From Bacillota bacterium (lineage in GTDB: Bacteria; Bacillota; Sulfobacillia; RBS10-35; JAJYVN01), in contig JAJZXK010000028.1 of NCBI GenBank assembly GCA_021806565.1, positions 1 to 37,620 of the forward strand: a DNA stretch of 37,620 nt, written 5' to 3'. The notes under the pieces are model-generated. The model saw only the letters and a program-made list of their open reading frames with translations, was not told where the DNA came from and ran no database searches. This document shows, one piece after another, positions 8,836-16,845 of this stretch (positions are counted from its first letter, which is position 1; each line of letters starts with the position of its first letter). A program made the translations under genes and the position numbers.

Positions 8836-9984
8836 GCGACCCGGCGGATGCGGACCTCTTCGCGCGGTTCCTCGCCTTCCGCCAGCGGGTCCAGGTGCGC
8901 CCCCCCGCGCCGCCACCGGCCACGGCGCTCGACTGGGAGCGGCGAGAGACGGCGCTGGGGGCCGTACCGGTCCGCGAGGCCTGGCGGCCGCTTGAGGAAC
9001 TTCCAGCCCTTGAGGGTTCCTGGCCGGACCGCGTGGCGGCGGTGGGCCTCGGTTCGCCCGAGAACTGGCGCTGGTGCGATCTGGAGACGACCGGGCTCGG
9101 CGGGGGGGGGCGGGATCCGCGCCTTCCTGATCGGGGTCGGCGGCCTGCGGGACGGCGGCCTGGCGGTGCGCCAGTACCTGCTGGAGGACCTCGACCGCGA
9201 GCCGGCGTTGCTTTCGGCCGTGGCGGAGGAGTTGCGCGGGGCCACGGCGATCGTCACCTTCAACGGCAAGAGCTTTGACTGGCCGCTGCTGCGTGATCGC
9301 TGCCTCCTGGCCGGGGTGCGGCTTTCGCAGCCGGCCCATTGGGACGTCCTTCACGGCGCCCGCCGGCTGTGGTCCCCGTCCCTGCGGGGCGGGTGCGACC
9401 TGCGCCGCCTCCAGGAGGTGGTGTTGGGACGGCCGCGCGGACCGGACCTGGATGGAGCGGAGATCCCCGTCCGCTACCGGCGATACCTCGATGGGGACGC
9501 CGCCGGCCTGGAAGAGGTGGTCTCGCACAACCTGGAGGACCTGTGGGCGACCGCCGCCGTCGCCGCACGACTGTGCGACCGGCTGATCGCTGGCTGCCCC
9601 GCTGCGGCCGACCCCGAGGCGCTGTGGGGGCTCGGCCGCACCTATGAACGCGCCGGCGCCGCTACGGAGGCGGTTTCCGCCTACCTCGCCGCTCGACGCC
9701 TGGGGGTGCGGCCCGGGGCGCAGGCGGCCGCCAGGTTGCTCAAGCGTCAGGGACGGTACGCCGAAGCGGCCGGGATCTGGGAAGCGGAGCGCCGCGGCCG
9801 CGTGCCCTCACTTGAGGCGGCGGTCGAACTGGCCAAGTATCTGGAGCACCGGCGGCGCGACCCCGCCGCGGCCCTGGCCGTGGTGCGGGAGGCGATGCCG
9901 CTGGCGCAACGCGCGGGCTCGGCCCGCTACGCGGAACTCGAACACCGACGCGCGCGGCTGGCGCGCAGACTGGGCGAGGCGTAG
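8832..9984 (+). pseudogene. mrfB: MrfB/YprB-type DEDD exonuclease with TPR-like tail, frameshifted in a poly-G tract
   Basis: GTG 8832 overlaps the mrfA stop by four bases. The first frame reads through WCDLETTGLGGG (exonuclease motif I, D83 and E85). At a run of nine G (9102-9110) the good sequence passes to the next frame, continuing GIRAFLIGVGGLRDGG, then VTFNGKSFDWPLLRDR (motif II) and SHNLEDLWATAAVA (motif III), and a helical repeat tail (LWGLGRTYERAGAATEAVSAY) to 9984. One G fewer would join the halves exactly, as GLGGGGGIRAFLIG. Joined, the product would be about 383 residues, normal for YprB. This could be a real mutation, phase variation at the G tract, or an assembly error. Confidence 0.85.
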
Positions 9985-10136
9985 CGGGTCCGGGGTGCCG
10001 CGCACCGTGCGGCAGGCCGGCATCCCCGCCCTCGACCCCCGCCTCCACTTCCCCGTGGAGCCGTCCCTTTGCGCACCGGGCGGGGAGGAAGGTGCCGCCA
10101 AGGGGCCGAAGCCGTGCGGCACACGGGGGTGGCGGG

Positions 10137-11744
10137 TTGAGACGGACCAACATCCTTTGGATCACGCTTGAGGATGTGAGCCCCCGCTTCGGGTGTTACG
10201 GCGACCGGCTGGCCCGGACGCCGAACATCGACCGGCTCGCCGCGCAGGGCTGCCGTTTTCCCGCCGCCTTCTCCACCGCGGCGGTGTGTTCGCCCAGCCG
10301 CTGCGCCGTGATCACGGGGATGTACGCCACGGCGATCGGCGCCCACCACCACCGTACCAGCACGCTGCGGCCGGATGTGCCGGAGTTGCCTACGCCCTAC
10401 GCACCCGTACCGCCGCCCTATGTCAAGACGATCAGCGAGTACCTGCGCGCCGCCGGATACTACTGTACGAATAACCACAAGACGGACTACCAGTTCCGGC
10501 CGCCGTGCACCACCTGGGACCGCTGCGACCGAGAGGCGCACTGGCGGCAGCGTCCGGCCGGCGCGCCCTTCTTCGCCGTGTTCAACGAGGGGGTCACCCA
10601 CGAAAGCGGCATGTTTGCGAGCGGCTCCACGCCGCAGACCGATCCGGACCGGGTGGAACTGCCCCCTTACCTGCCGGACACGCCGAAGGTGCGCCGGGCA
10701 CTGGCGCTGCACTACGATCACCTCGCCGCGGCGGACCGGCGCGTCGGCGAACTGCTCGACCAATTGGCCGAGGACGGGTTGAGCGATGATACGCTCGTGG
10801 TGCTGTGGAGCGACCACGGCGAGGGCCTGCCGCGGGGCAAGAGTTGGCTGTACGACTCGGGCATCCGTGTTCCGCTGATCGCGCGTTGGCCGGGCCGGCT
10901 TTCGGCGGGCGGCGTCGACGGGCGCTTGGTGAGCATGATCGACCTGGGTCCGGCGGCGCTCGTCGCCGCAGGCATCGAGCCGCCGCGGCACCTGCAGGGG
11001 CAGTCCTTTCTCGGCGGGACGGCCGCGCGGCGGAGCCACGTGTTTGCGGCTCGCGACCGACACGACGAGATGTACGACATGGTGCGGGCCGTGCGCGACG
11101 AGCGGTTCAAGTACATCCGCAACTTCCACCCGGAGTTGCCATACCTGCTGTGGAACGCCTATCGCAACCGCCACCCGGCGATGCAGGAACTATGGCGGTT
11201 GCGCGCCGAGGGCGCTCTGGGCGGCGGCGCCGCGGCGCTCTTCGCGGGGGGGCGCCCCCCCGAGGAACTCTACGACACGGCCGCCGACCCGCACGAAGTG
11301 CGAAACCTCGCCGGGGATCCCGAGCACCGCCCGACGTTGGAGCGGTTGAGGGAGGCGCTGGGCCGGTGGCGGGTGGACTGCGGCGATCTTGGGGATGAGC
11401 CGGAGGCGCACCTGGCGGCCAGGATGTGGCCAGGAGGGATCGAGCCCCGGACGGCCCCGCCGCGCTTCATCCCGACCGGATCGGGGCTGCCCGGCCTGCA
11501 CGCGGTGGAGGGCATGGTGCCCGAGTTGCCTGGGCCGGCGCTGTTGGTGCTGTACAGCGCGACCCAGGGCGCGTCCATCGAGTATACGTTCGCCTCCGGG
11601 GCGCATCCCGTCTGGACGCTGTACACCGGGCCCATCCCTTTACCGCCGGGACGGCATACCGTACGGGCCCGGGCCGGGCGCATCGGCTACCAGGACAGCA
11701 CGGAAGCGGTCGCCGTGCTCAGGGTTGAGGCCGGGAAGAGCTAG
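10137..11744 (+). CDS. Cytoplasmic S1-family sulfatase with C-terminal chitobiase-like domain
   Basis: TTG 10137 starts immediately before the family's first strand (NILWITLEDVSPRFGCYG); a GTG at 10092 is possible but its ribosome site is too close. CSPSR within AVCSPSRCAVITG is the sulfatase signature in which Cys is converted to formylglycine. The metal-site segment LWSDHGEGLPRGKSWLYDSG follows near residues 220-240. The last 80 residues (YTFASG...LYTGPIPLPPGRHTVRA) resemble the small chitobiase/hexosaminidase C-terminal beta domain. There is no signal peptide, so it probably acts on imported sulfate esters (or on a phosphonate-type substrate, since the superfamily is versatile). No maturase gene is visible. 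It is 150 bp after mrfB. Confidence 0.85.
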   Translation: MRRTNILWITLEDVSPRFGCYGDRLARTPNIDRLAAQGCRFPAAFSTAAVCSPSRCAVITGMYATAIGAHHHRTSTLRPDVPELPTPYAPVPPPYVKTISEYLRAAGYYCTNNHKTDYQFRPPCTTWDRCDREAHWRQRPAGAPFFAVFNEGVTHESGMFASGSTPQTDPDRVELPPYLPDTPKVRRALALHYDHLAAADRRVGELLDQLAEDGLSDDTLVVLWSDHGEGLPRGKSWLYDSGIRVPLIARWPGRLSAGGVDGRLVSMIDLGPAALVAAGIEPPRHLQGQSFLGGTAARRSHVFAARDRHDEMYDMVRAVRDERFKYIRNFHPELPYLLWNAYRNRHPAMQELWRLRAEGALGGGAAALFAGGRPPEELYDTAADPHEVRNLAGDPEHRPTLERLREALGRWRVDCGDLGDEPEAHLAARMWPGGIEPRTAPPRFIPTGSGLPGLHAVEGMVPELPGPALLVLYSATQGASIEYTFASGAHPVWTLYTGPIPLPPGRHTVRARAGRIGYQDSTEAVAVLRVEAGKS

Positions 11745-11770
11745 CCTGCGGAGCGGTCCGGCGCGCACGG

Positions 11771-11787
11771 GGCCTTACGCTCAGGCC
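11771..11787. terminator. Weak hairpin between two convergent genes
   Basis: GGCCT and AGGCC flank a 7-base loop between the convergent sulfatase and GlsB-like genes, overlapping the latter's stop codon. The five-pair stem without a T-run is only a weak candidate for a shared terminator. Confidence 0.25.
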
Positions 11788-12035
11788 TTGCCGCCTCCCG
11801 CGAGCCGCAGGGCGCCCCAGCCGGTCAGCGCGGCCAGGGCGAGGCTCGTGAGCAGGCTTGGATACTTGGCGGCCGGATATCCCACCGACAGGATCAGTCC
11901 ATGCCCCCCGACCAGAGCGCCGATCAACGCCCCGGCGGCGGCCGCCACCAGACCCCGCCCACGCCGTCCCGGGCCCCACCAGATGGCGACGCCGGTCGCC
12001 AGACCGATGGCTACGAAAGCGAGCCAGTGCAGCAC
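11781..12035 (-). CDS. Small three-TM membrane protein, GlsB/YeaQ-like
   Basis: The GTG at 12035 has AAGGAG eight bases upstream. The 84-residue product has three hydrophobic stretches (about 4-20, 28-50, 58-76) separated by short Gly- and Arg-containing turns (GPGRRGRG, GGHGL). Size and layout match the GlsB/YeaQ/YmgE transglycosylase-associated family of stress-related membrane proteins, although identity cannot be proven from so short a protein. It converges with the sulfatase gene, with stops 36 bp apart. Confidence 0.6.
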   Translation of the reverse strand: MLHWLAFVAIGLATGVAIWWGPGRRGRGLVAAAAGALIGALVGGHGLILSVGYPAAKYPSLLTSLALAALTGWGALRLAGGGKA

Positions 12036-12296
12036 TTGGCATGCTCCTTTTCATACTCGTCCGCCTCCTGCGGTACCAAGGGGGGCGGACGCACCCCGCC
12101 AAGCCCTCGCCGCCGCACGGGCGGCTGGCGGGAACTTGGCCCCCGCGTGCTTCGCAGGCGCGCGGCGGCTTCCCTGCGTGCGGCCGCCCCTGCCCCTGTT
12201 CCAACCGGTCGGTGCGGTGGCGCGCGGGGACAGGCTACGGCAGGCGGAAGGGGAGGGGGGGGGCGGGCTGGAAAACGGTGATCGAGGGAAAGTGGG
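12036..12296. other. Divergent intergenic region
   Basis: This 261-bp gap lies between the divergently transcribed GlsB-like gene and the MarC gene and should hold promoters for both. It is GC-rich with a G-rich run near 12250-12264. No clear -10/-35 pair, operator or small gene could be picked out. Confidence 0.4.
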
Positions 12297-12935
12297 GTGG
12301 CGGGGATCGGAGTGACCGCGATCCACGACCTGCTGGCCATCCTCGCGGTGATGAACCCTGTGGCCAACGTCCCGGTGTTCGTGGCGTTGACGGGAGGCAT
12401 GGACCCGCAGGAGCGGCGGGCGGTGGCGGCGCGCGGCGTGGGCGTGGCCTGCGCGATCGTGCTGGTGTTCGCCCTGCTGGGGCACGTCATCTTCGCCCTC
12501 TTTGGCATCACGCTGGACGCCTTTCGGGTGGCAGGCGGGGCCCTGCTGTTTGTCATCGCCTTCGGGCTGCTGCAGGGACAGGGTTCGCACGTGCACCATC
12601 CGCGGGCGGAAGAGCGGGCGGAGGATGCGGTGGCGGGTGATGTCGCCGTCACGCCGCTGGGCACGCCGGTGCTGGCCGGTCCCGGCACGATCGCCACCGT
12701 GCTGGCGCTGGGTGGTGAGCGGCCGGTATGGTTCCACACGGGTCTGGTCGTGGCGGCGTTCGCTGTGGTCATCGCGGTGACGGCGCTGTTGTTCCGCCAC
12801 TCCGAATGGGTGACGTCCCACCTCGGCCAGGTGGAGATCAACGTCGTCACCCGCATGATGGGGTTGCTCCTGACGATCGTCGCGGTGCAGATGGCGGCGG
12901 CGGGCCTGCTCGGGCTCTTTCCGGGCCTGGCCTGA
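12297..12935 (+). CDS. MarC-family (UPF0056) inner membrane protein
   Basis: GTG 12297 follows GAGGG by eight bases. The 212-residue product has about six membrane segments. It shows the family's opening (LLAILAVMNPVANVPVFVAL) and its second-half repeat (VTPLGTPVLAGPGTIATVLAL), and ends in another hydrophobic helix. Length is usual for the family (200-220). MarC proteins are of unknown transport function; the old link to multiple antibiotic resistance has been withdrawn. It stands 48 bp before an O-methyltransferase gene on the same strand, so the two may be cotranscribed. Confidence 0.88.
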   Translation: MAGIGVTAIHDLLAILAVMNPVANVPVFVALTGGMDPQERRAVAARGVGVACAIVLVFALLGHVIFALFGITLDAFRVAGGALLFVIAFGLLQGQGSHVHHPRAEERAEDAVAGDVAVTPLGTPVLAGPGTIATVLALGGERPVWFHTGLVVAAFAVVIAVTALLFRHSEWVTSHLGQVEINVVTRMMGLLLTIVAVQMAAAGLLGLFPGLA

Positions 12936-12983
12936 GCGACCGGAGATCCGTAAGCGTTACGGGAATGCTGGAGGGGATGCCAG

Positions 12984-13598
12984 GTGTGGAGCCCGTCGGT
13001 GATCGAAACCCTGCGTCGGATCGAGGCCGATGACGTCCGTCAGAAGGAGACCGGTCAGGGGATCCCCTACTGGCGGGTCTCCGCCGACTGCGGCAAGCTG
13101 TTGTACATCGCCTGCCGCAGCGCAAGCGCCAAGCGGGCGGTCGAGCTCGGTTCGTCCTCCGGTTACTCCGGTATCCACTTGGCCGCGGCGCTCGCCAGCA
13201 CCGGCGGGCGGTTGTGGACCTGTGAGCGCGAACCCGAGAAGCTGGCCTTGTCGCGGCGCAACTTCGAGGCGGCCGGCGTGGCGGACCGCATCACCCAGGT
13301 CGAGGGCGACGTCCTGGAGACGCTGCCCGCGTTGCTCGCATCGCTGGACGGACCGGTGGATTTCGCCTTCCTGGACGCGCTCAAGCCCGACTATGTCCGT
13401 TACCTCGGCCTGCTGCGCCCGCACCTGCGCCCCGGGAGCCTGGTGGCCGCGGACAATGTCGGTCCGCACAACGCCGAGGTGCTGCGCAGCTATCTGGAGA
13501 CCGTCGGTGCGGCTCCGTTCGTGACCAGCATCGTGCCGACGCGCAACGCCGAGGGAAGGCAGGATGCACTGGCCCTCAGCCTGCTTGGTGACGCGTGA
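12984..13598 (+). CDS. Class I SAM-dependent O-methyltransferase
   Basis: GTG 12984 has GGAGGGG seven bases upstream. The 204-residue protein carries the SAM-binding motif AVELGSSSGYSGIHLA, the acidic strand end (LWTCEREPEKLALSRRNF), a metal-site-like FAFLDALKPDY, and AADNVG near the end of the core. This is the pattern of cation-dependent catechol/caffeoyl-CoA type O-methyltransferases (AdoMet_MTase_3). The substrate is unknown. It probably forms a short operon with the MarC gene. Confidence 0.85.
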   Translation: MWSPSVIETLRRIEADDVRQKETGQGIPYWRVSADCGKLLYIACRSASAKRAVELGSSSGYSGIHLAAALASTGGRLWTCEREPEKLALSRRNFEAAGVADRITQVEGDVLETLPALLASLDGPVDFAFLDALKPDYVRYLGLLRPHLRPGSLVAADNVGPHNAEVLRSYLETVGAAPFVTSIVPTRNAEGRQDALALSLLGDA

Positions 13599-13991
13599 TC
13601 GCCCCAGAGCCAGGGTATGCCGCTCGTCCCATGTCCCTTGTTGCGCTACCATGAGCAGGGGGGCACGGTGCGCACCGTGGCTGACGGTCGGCAGGTATAG
13701 GTGGGCTGGGTGCTGGCAAGCGCGGGTCCGTGCGGTCGGGGTGGCTACTGGACGTTCGGCGCGGCAGCGCGCGGCTGTGCCGCCGTGCACCTCGCGCATA
13801 AGCTGGACTGGCCCGCCCCGGCCGCCTTCGCGCCGAAAGTCGCGGCCCACGGCCCACGGCCCGCGGCGCGTGGCGCCGCCGAGCGTTTCGGTCCCCTGTC
13901 GCTTGGTGACCCGGGACCGTCGGCCGCCATGCCGGGGGAGATCGATACCTCATCGATACCTCATCGATACCTCTGAAGAGGGGAACGGGGA
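13599..13991 (+). other. Intergenic region with short tandem repeats
   Basis: A 393-bp gap. A 91-codon open frame (13701-13976) has no family likeness, no ribosome site and arginine/alanine/proline-rich sequence, so I do not call it a gene. The region contains a GGCCCAC-type low-complexity patch near 13845-13865 and, closer to the next gene, three exact 11-bp direct repeats listed separately. Confidence 0.5.
13941..13973 (+). repeat. Three exact 11-bp tandem repeats (ATCGATACCTC)
   Basis: The unit ATCGATACCTC occurs three times head to tail at 13941, 13952 and 13963. Each unit contains ATCGAT, and the 11-bp period is close to one helical turn, so a protein could bind the same face three times. 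The array ends about 18-27 bp before the possible starts of the nucleotidyltransferase-like gene, a plausible operator position. Slippage is the simple alternative. Confidence 0.75.
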
Positions 13992-14387
13992 GTGGACGCG
14001 ATGCAGCGGGGCATCCGCCCGGGGATGCGCGCCTTGGACGGCGGTCGTCCCCGGGCCGCACCTGACGGTGAGCGGTCCCGCATGCTGCGCTACGGGCGAG
14101 CCTGGCGTCAGGCCCTGCACACGGCGCAGCGGCTGGTGCGCGACTTCGGCGCCGCACGCGTGGTGGCGATCGGTACCCTGGTCCATCCGGACCGCTTCCA
14201 CGACGCCAGCCGCATTGAACTGGTCGTCTTCGGCCTGCGGGCCGACGTGTTGCAGCGGGCGCGCAGCCTGGCCGCCGACGCGACGCTGCCGGCACGGATC
14301 CTGGACGGTGATCGGGCGGCGGGCGACGTTTTGGCACAGATCCAGGCAGAGGGCGTCGAGTTGGCGCGGCAGAACGGTCTGGTTTGA
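13992..14387 (+). CDS. Nucleotidyltransferase-like protein with altered active-site residues
   Basis: GTG 13992 follows GAGGGG at eight bases; ATG 14001, preceded by GGGGAG, is equally good. The 131-residue product has the MNT-like core: VRDFGAARVVAIGTLVHPDRFHDASRIELVVFGL read as the helix, the G-S loop and the D-x-D strand of a minimal nucleotidyltransferase (given here as positions 49-82). GS is replaced by GT and the D-x-D (usually SDIDL) reads SRIEL, so both catalytic features are weakened or lost. The frame is intact, which suggests a retained non-catalytic role, perhaps binding nucleotides or a protein. No HEPN gene is adjacent. It converges with a macro-domain gene 109 bp away. Confidence 0.6.
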   Translation: MDAMQRGIRPGMRALDGGRPRAAPDGERSRMLRYGRAWRQALHTAQRLVRDFGAARVVAIGTLVHPDRFHDASRIELVVFGLRADVLQRARSLAADATLPARILDGDRAAGDVLAQIQAEGVELARQNGLV

Positions 14388-14420
14388 TCCGGGCCCGAGT
14401 TCACCCCCGCGCCTTGTCGC

Positions 14421-14439
14421 GGTGCGGCCGGCCTGCACC
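14421..14439. terminator. GC-rich hairpin between convergent genes
   Basis: GGTGC and GCACC enclose a self-complementary GGCC-rich centre in the 109-bp space between the convergent nucleotidyltransferase-like and macro-domain genes. There is no T-run, so a role as bidirectional terminator is only suggested by position. Confidence 0.3.
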
Positions 14440-14496
14440 GCCGCGTCCCGTCCGGGGCGTTCCGCTGGCGCGCGGCGACCGCGCTCAGCGAACGTC

Positions 14497-15012
14497 CTAT
14501 CCCGCCGCGCCGTTTGAAGGGAAGACGGCACGGGCCGCCGCCTGTTCCCCAGGCGTGAATGCACAGACCAGGACGTCCGCGGGCAGGGGCGGCGTTGCCG
14601 TCCGCAGGGCGTCGGCGATGCGGCGGCACGATTCATACGGCGAGAGTCCCACGACCCCGCCCCCCAGCATAGGCAGGGCCACGCAGTGGCAGCCATGCGC
14701 CACCGCCAGCGAGAGGGCCTGGTGGAGGCTTTGGCACAACTCGTCCGCCGTGGCGGGACGGGCCGCCGCCCCATACTGGATGGTTGGCACGTGCAGCACC
14801 ACCCGCGCCGGAAGATCGCCCGCGGTGGTGGCGACGGCGCCACCCAGTGGGCAGCGTCCGATCCGCCGGCTTTCGGCGGTAAGGCGGGGACCGGCCGCCT
14901 TGGCGATGGCGGCCGCCACACCGCCTCCGTGGGCGAGATCCGTATTGGCGGCGTTCACGATCGCGTCGGCCCCCGAGGCAAGGACGCTTCCAGGAGAGAC
15001 CTGGATCCGCAC
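14497..15012 (-). CDS. Macro-domain protein (ADP-ribose binding / deacylase-type)
   Basis: GTG 15012 has GGGAGGG six bases upstream. The 171-residue product is one macro domain: AIVNAANTDLAHGGGVAAAI gives the NAAN and GGG loop that bind the distal ribose, ARVVLHVPTIQYG the central strand, and ALPMLGGGVVGLSPYES the second phosphate loop. Such proteins bind ADP-ribose or O-acetyl-ADP-ribose and many remove ADP-ribose from targets. It begins 57 bp after the oppC-like gene on the same strand, where ABC ATPase genes would usually be, so it is probably the last gene of that operon. Its substrate is not deducible. Confidence 0.88.
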   Translation of the reverse strand: MRIQVSPGSVLASGADAIVNAANTDLAHGGGVAAAIAKAAGPRLTAESRRIGRCPLGGAVATTAGDLPARVVLHVPTIQYGAAARPATADELCQSLHQALSLAVAHGCHCVALPMLGGGVVGLSPYESCRRIADALRTATPPLPADVLVCAFTPGEQAAARAVFPSNGAAG

Positions 15013-15069
15013 GGCGATCCCTCCCGCCCCCGCCGCGTCTCCGGCGTACCGCCCTGCCCGGCGGCCATC

Positions 15070-15912
15070 TCAGCCGCGCGGGTCCGTCGCCCGGCGCAGG
15101 GCATCCCCGACCAGGAAGCAGCACGCCAGTGTCAGGCAGAGGACCGAACTGGGGAGGACGAACTGCCAGGCATGCGCCGGCAGCTCAGCCGCCCCCTGTG
15201 CCACCATCGTACCCCAAGAGGTGTTCGGGGGCTGGACGCCCAAGCCGAGGTAGGACAGATAGGCTTCGGCGAAGATGGCCTGGGGCAGCGAGAACGAGAG
15301 CCACGCCAGCACGGGCGCCCGCAGGTTGGGCAGCAGGTGGCGCCGCAGCACATAGACTCCCGGCGCCCCGCTGGCGCGGGCGGCCAGCACAAACGGCGCC
15401 TGGCGCAGCGCCAGCACCTGGCCGCGGACCAGCCGCGCCATACCGAGCCAGTTGACGACGGCGATCGCCAGGACGATGGTGGCCAGACCGCGTCCCAAAA
15501 GCAGCAGCAGCACCATGGCCAGCAGCAGGTACGGCACGCTGTACAGCAGGTCGACCCCGCGCATCAGCAGCGTGTCGCCCCACCCGCCGCTCCAGGCCGC
15601 CAGCGCGCCCCACGCCGCGCCGACCGCCAGGTCCACCGCCACCGCGGCGGCGCCGATCAAAAGCGAGACCCGGCCGCCCAGGCAGAGGCGCAGCCCCAGG
15701 TTGCGCCCCAGGGCGTCGGTGCCGAACCAGTGGCCCGGTCCGGGGCCGAGGTCCCGCTGCCGCAGGTGCATGACGCCCGCGGAGGCCGCGGCAAACCAAG
15801 GGCCGCAGGCGGCGGCCAGCGCGACCAGCGCCAGCACGGCCAGGGCGGCAAGCGCCAAGGGGTCGCCGCGCAGCCGCGCCCACGTCCCGCGGGGCCCCCC
15901 TGGCGTGCTCAC
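15070..15912 (-). CDS. Oligopeptide/dipeptide-type ABC importer permease, DppC/OppC-like
   Basis: GTG 15912 overlaps the stop of the upstream permease (GTGA, 15909-15912), showing tight coupling. The 280-residue product starts with a DP-LALAALAVLALVAL helix, has HWFGTDALGRNL typical of the DppC periplasmic loop, then about five more membrane helices. The EAA coupling loop is seen as RASGAPGVYVLRRHLLPNL followed by the characteristic AEAYLSYLGLGVQPPNTSWG. Length and layout fit the family. The operon has no ATPase gene, so it must borrow one encoded elsewhere. Confidence 0.9.
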   Translation of the reverse strand: MSTPGGPRGTWARLRGDPLALAALAVLALVALAAACGPWFAAASAGVMHLRQRDLGPGPGHWFGTDALGRNLGLRLCLGGRVSLLIGAAAVAVDLAVGAAWGALAAWSGGWGDTLLMRGVDLLYSVPYLLLAMVLLLLLGRGLATIVLAIAVVNWLGMARLVRGQVLALRQAPFVLAARASGAPGVYVLRRHLLPNLRAPVLAWLSFSLPQAIFAEAYLSYLGLGVQPPNTSWGTMVAQGAAELPAHAWQFVLPSSVLCLTLACCFLVGDALRRATDPRG

Positions 15913-16832
15913 GGCCGCTGCAGCTGGGCGGTGCGCACCCGGGGGTCCAGCGCGCCGGCCAGCAGGTCCGACAGCAGATTCGCCGCAGCGAGTAGCGCGG
16001 CGTAGAAGATGGTCAACCCCAAGACCACCGGGTAATCGCGGTCCAGGACGCTCTGGACGAAGGCGCGTCCCAGGCCGGGGATGGCAAACGCATGTTCCAC
16101 CACGAACGAGCCCGCCAGCAGGGCCGCCGCCATCGGTCCGAGCGATGTCGCCACCGGCAGCAGGGCGGGAGCGAGCACGTGGCGGCGCAGGAGGGTCCAG
16201 CCCGCGACGCCCTTGGCGCGGGCGGCGCGCACGTAGTCCGACGCCAGCACCGCCTCCGCCTGGGCGCGCACCAGGCGGGCCACCAGGGCAAAGGGTGCGG
16301 CGCCCAGGGCGAGCGAGGGCAGCACGGCTTGCGCCGGCCGTCCCCACCCGGCCACCGGCAGCCAGGGCAGATGGACGGCGAAGAACGCGTCCAGTCCGGC
16401 GGCGAGCACGAAATTGGGCACCGCCAAGCCGGCGACCGAAGCGATGAGCACGAGCGCGCCCCAAAGGCGGCCGCGGCACGCCGCAAGTCCGAGCAGCGAA
16501 CCGAGCGGCACGGACCAGGCCAGCGTCACCAGCCCGAGGGATGCTGAGACGGGCCAGCCCTGGGTGAGGATCGCCCCCACCGTGCGGTGGGGGTCGGTCA
16601 GCGACCACCCGAGCCGTCCGCCCAGCAGGTTGCGCAGGTAGTGCGCATACTGCCGGCCCAGCGGCAGGTTCAGTCCGTAGCGAGCGATCAGGGCGCTACG
16701 GATGCCCGACGCCAGGTGGGGGTTGGAAAACGGGTTTCCCGCCAGCGCGTGCAGGGCGACGAAGGTGGCCGTGGTGACCAGCCACACGCCGCCGACCGCC
16801 AGCGCCACCCGCCCCGCCAGATAGCGCAGCAC
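15909..16832 (-). CDS. Oligopeptide/dipeptide-type ABC importer permease, DppB/OppB-like
   Basis: GTG 16832 is preceded by AGGAGGGG at good spacing. The 307-residue product has the DppB layout: an N-terminal TM helix, an exported domain (RYGLNLPLGRQYAHYLRNLL, GRLGWSLTDP) and five further helices. The cytoplasmic EAA loop reads YVRAARAKGVAGWTLLRRHV, and the end has FAIPGLGRAFVQSVLDRDYP, both standard for the family. It starts 13 bp after the binding-protein gene stop and overlaps oppC, so the three form one transcription unit. Confidence 0.9.
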   Translation of the reverse strand: MLRYLAGRVALAVGGVWLVTTATFVALHALAGNPFSNPHLASGIRSALIARYGLNLPLGRQYAHYLRNLLGGRLGWSLTDPHRTVGAILTQGWPVSASLGLVTLAWSVPLGSLLGLAACRGRLWGALVLIASVAGLAVPNFVLAAGLDAFFAVHLPWLPVAGWGRPAQAVLPSLALGAAPFALVARLVRAQAEAVLASDYVRAARAKGVAGWTLLRRHVLAPALLPVATSLGPMAAALLAGSFVVEHAFAIPGLGRAFVQSVLDRDYPVVLGLTIFYAALLAAANLLSDLLAGALDPRVRTAQLQRP

Positions 16833-16845
16833 GGTGCCCCTCCTC

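Noticed and set aside
7675-9528. 617-codon open frame on the minus strand across mrfA and mrfB
   Set aside because: It is the antisense of helicase and exonuclease motifs, Arg/Gly/Gln-rich without any domain. Such long antisense frames are common in DNA this GC-rich.
11581-11744. Separate small gene at the end of the first sulfatase
   Set aside because: The segment is in frame with the sulfatase and looks like a C-terminal beta domain, not an independent gene.
12250-12264. G-quadruplex or regulatory G-run before the MarC gene
   Set aside because: It is one G-rich tract with no evenly spaced repeats, ordinary for this base composition.
13701-13976. 91-codon plus-strand frame between the O-methyltransferase and NTase-like genes
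   Set aside because: It has no ribosome site or family, low-complexity Ala/Pro/Arg content, and runs into the tandem repeats.
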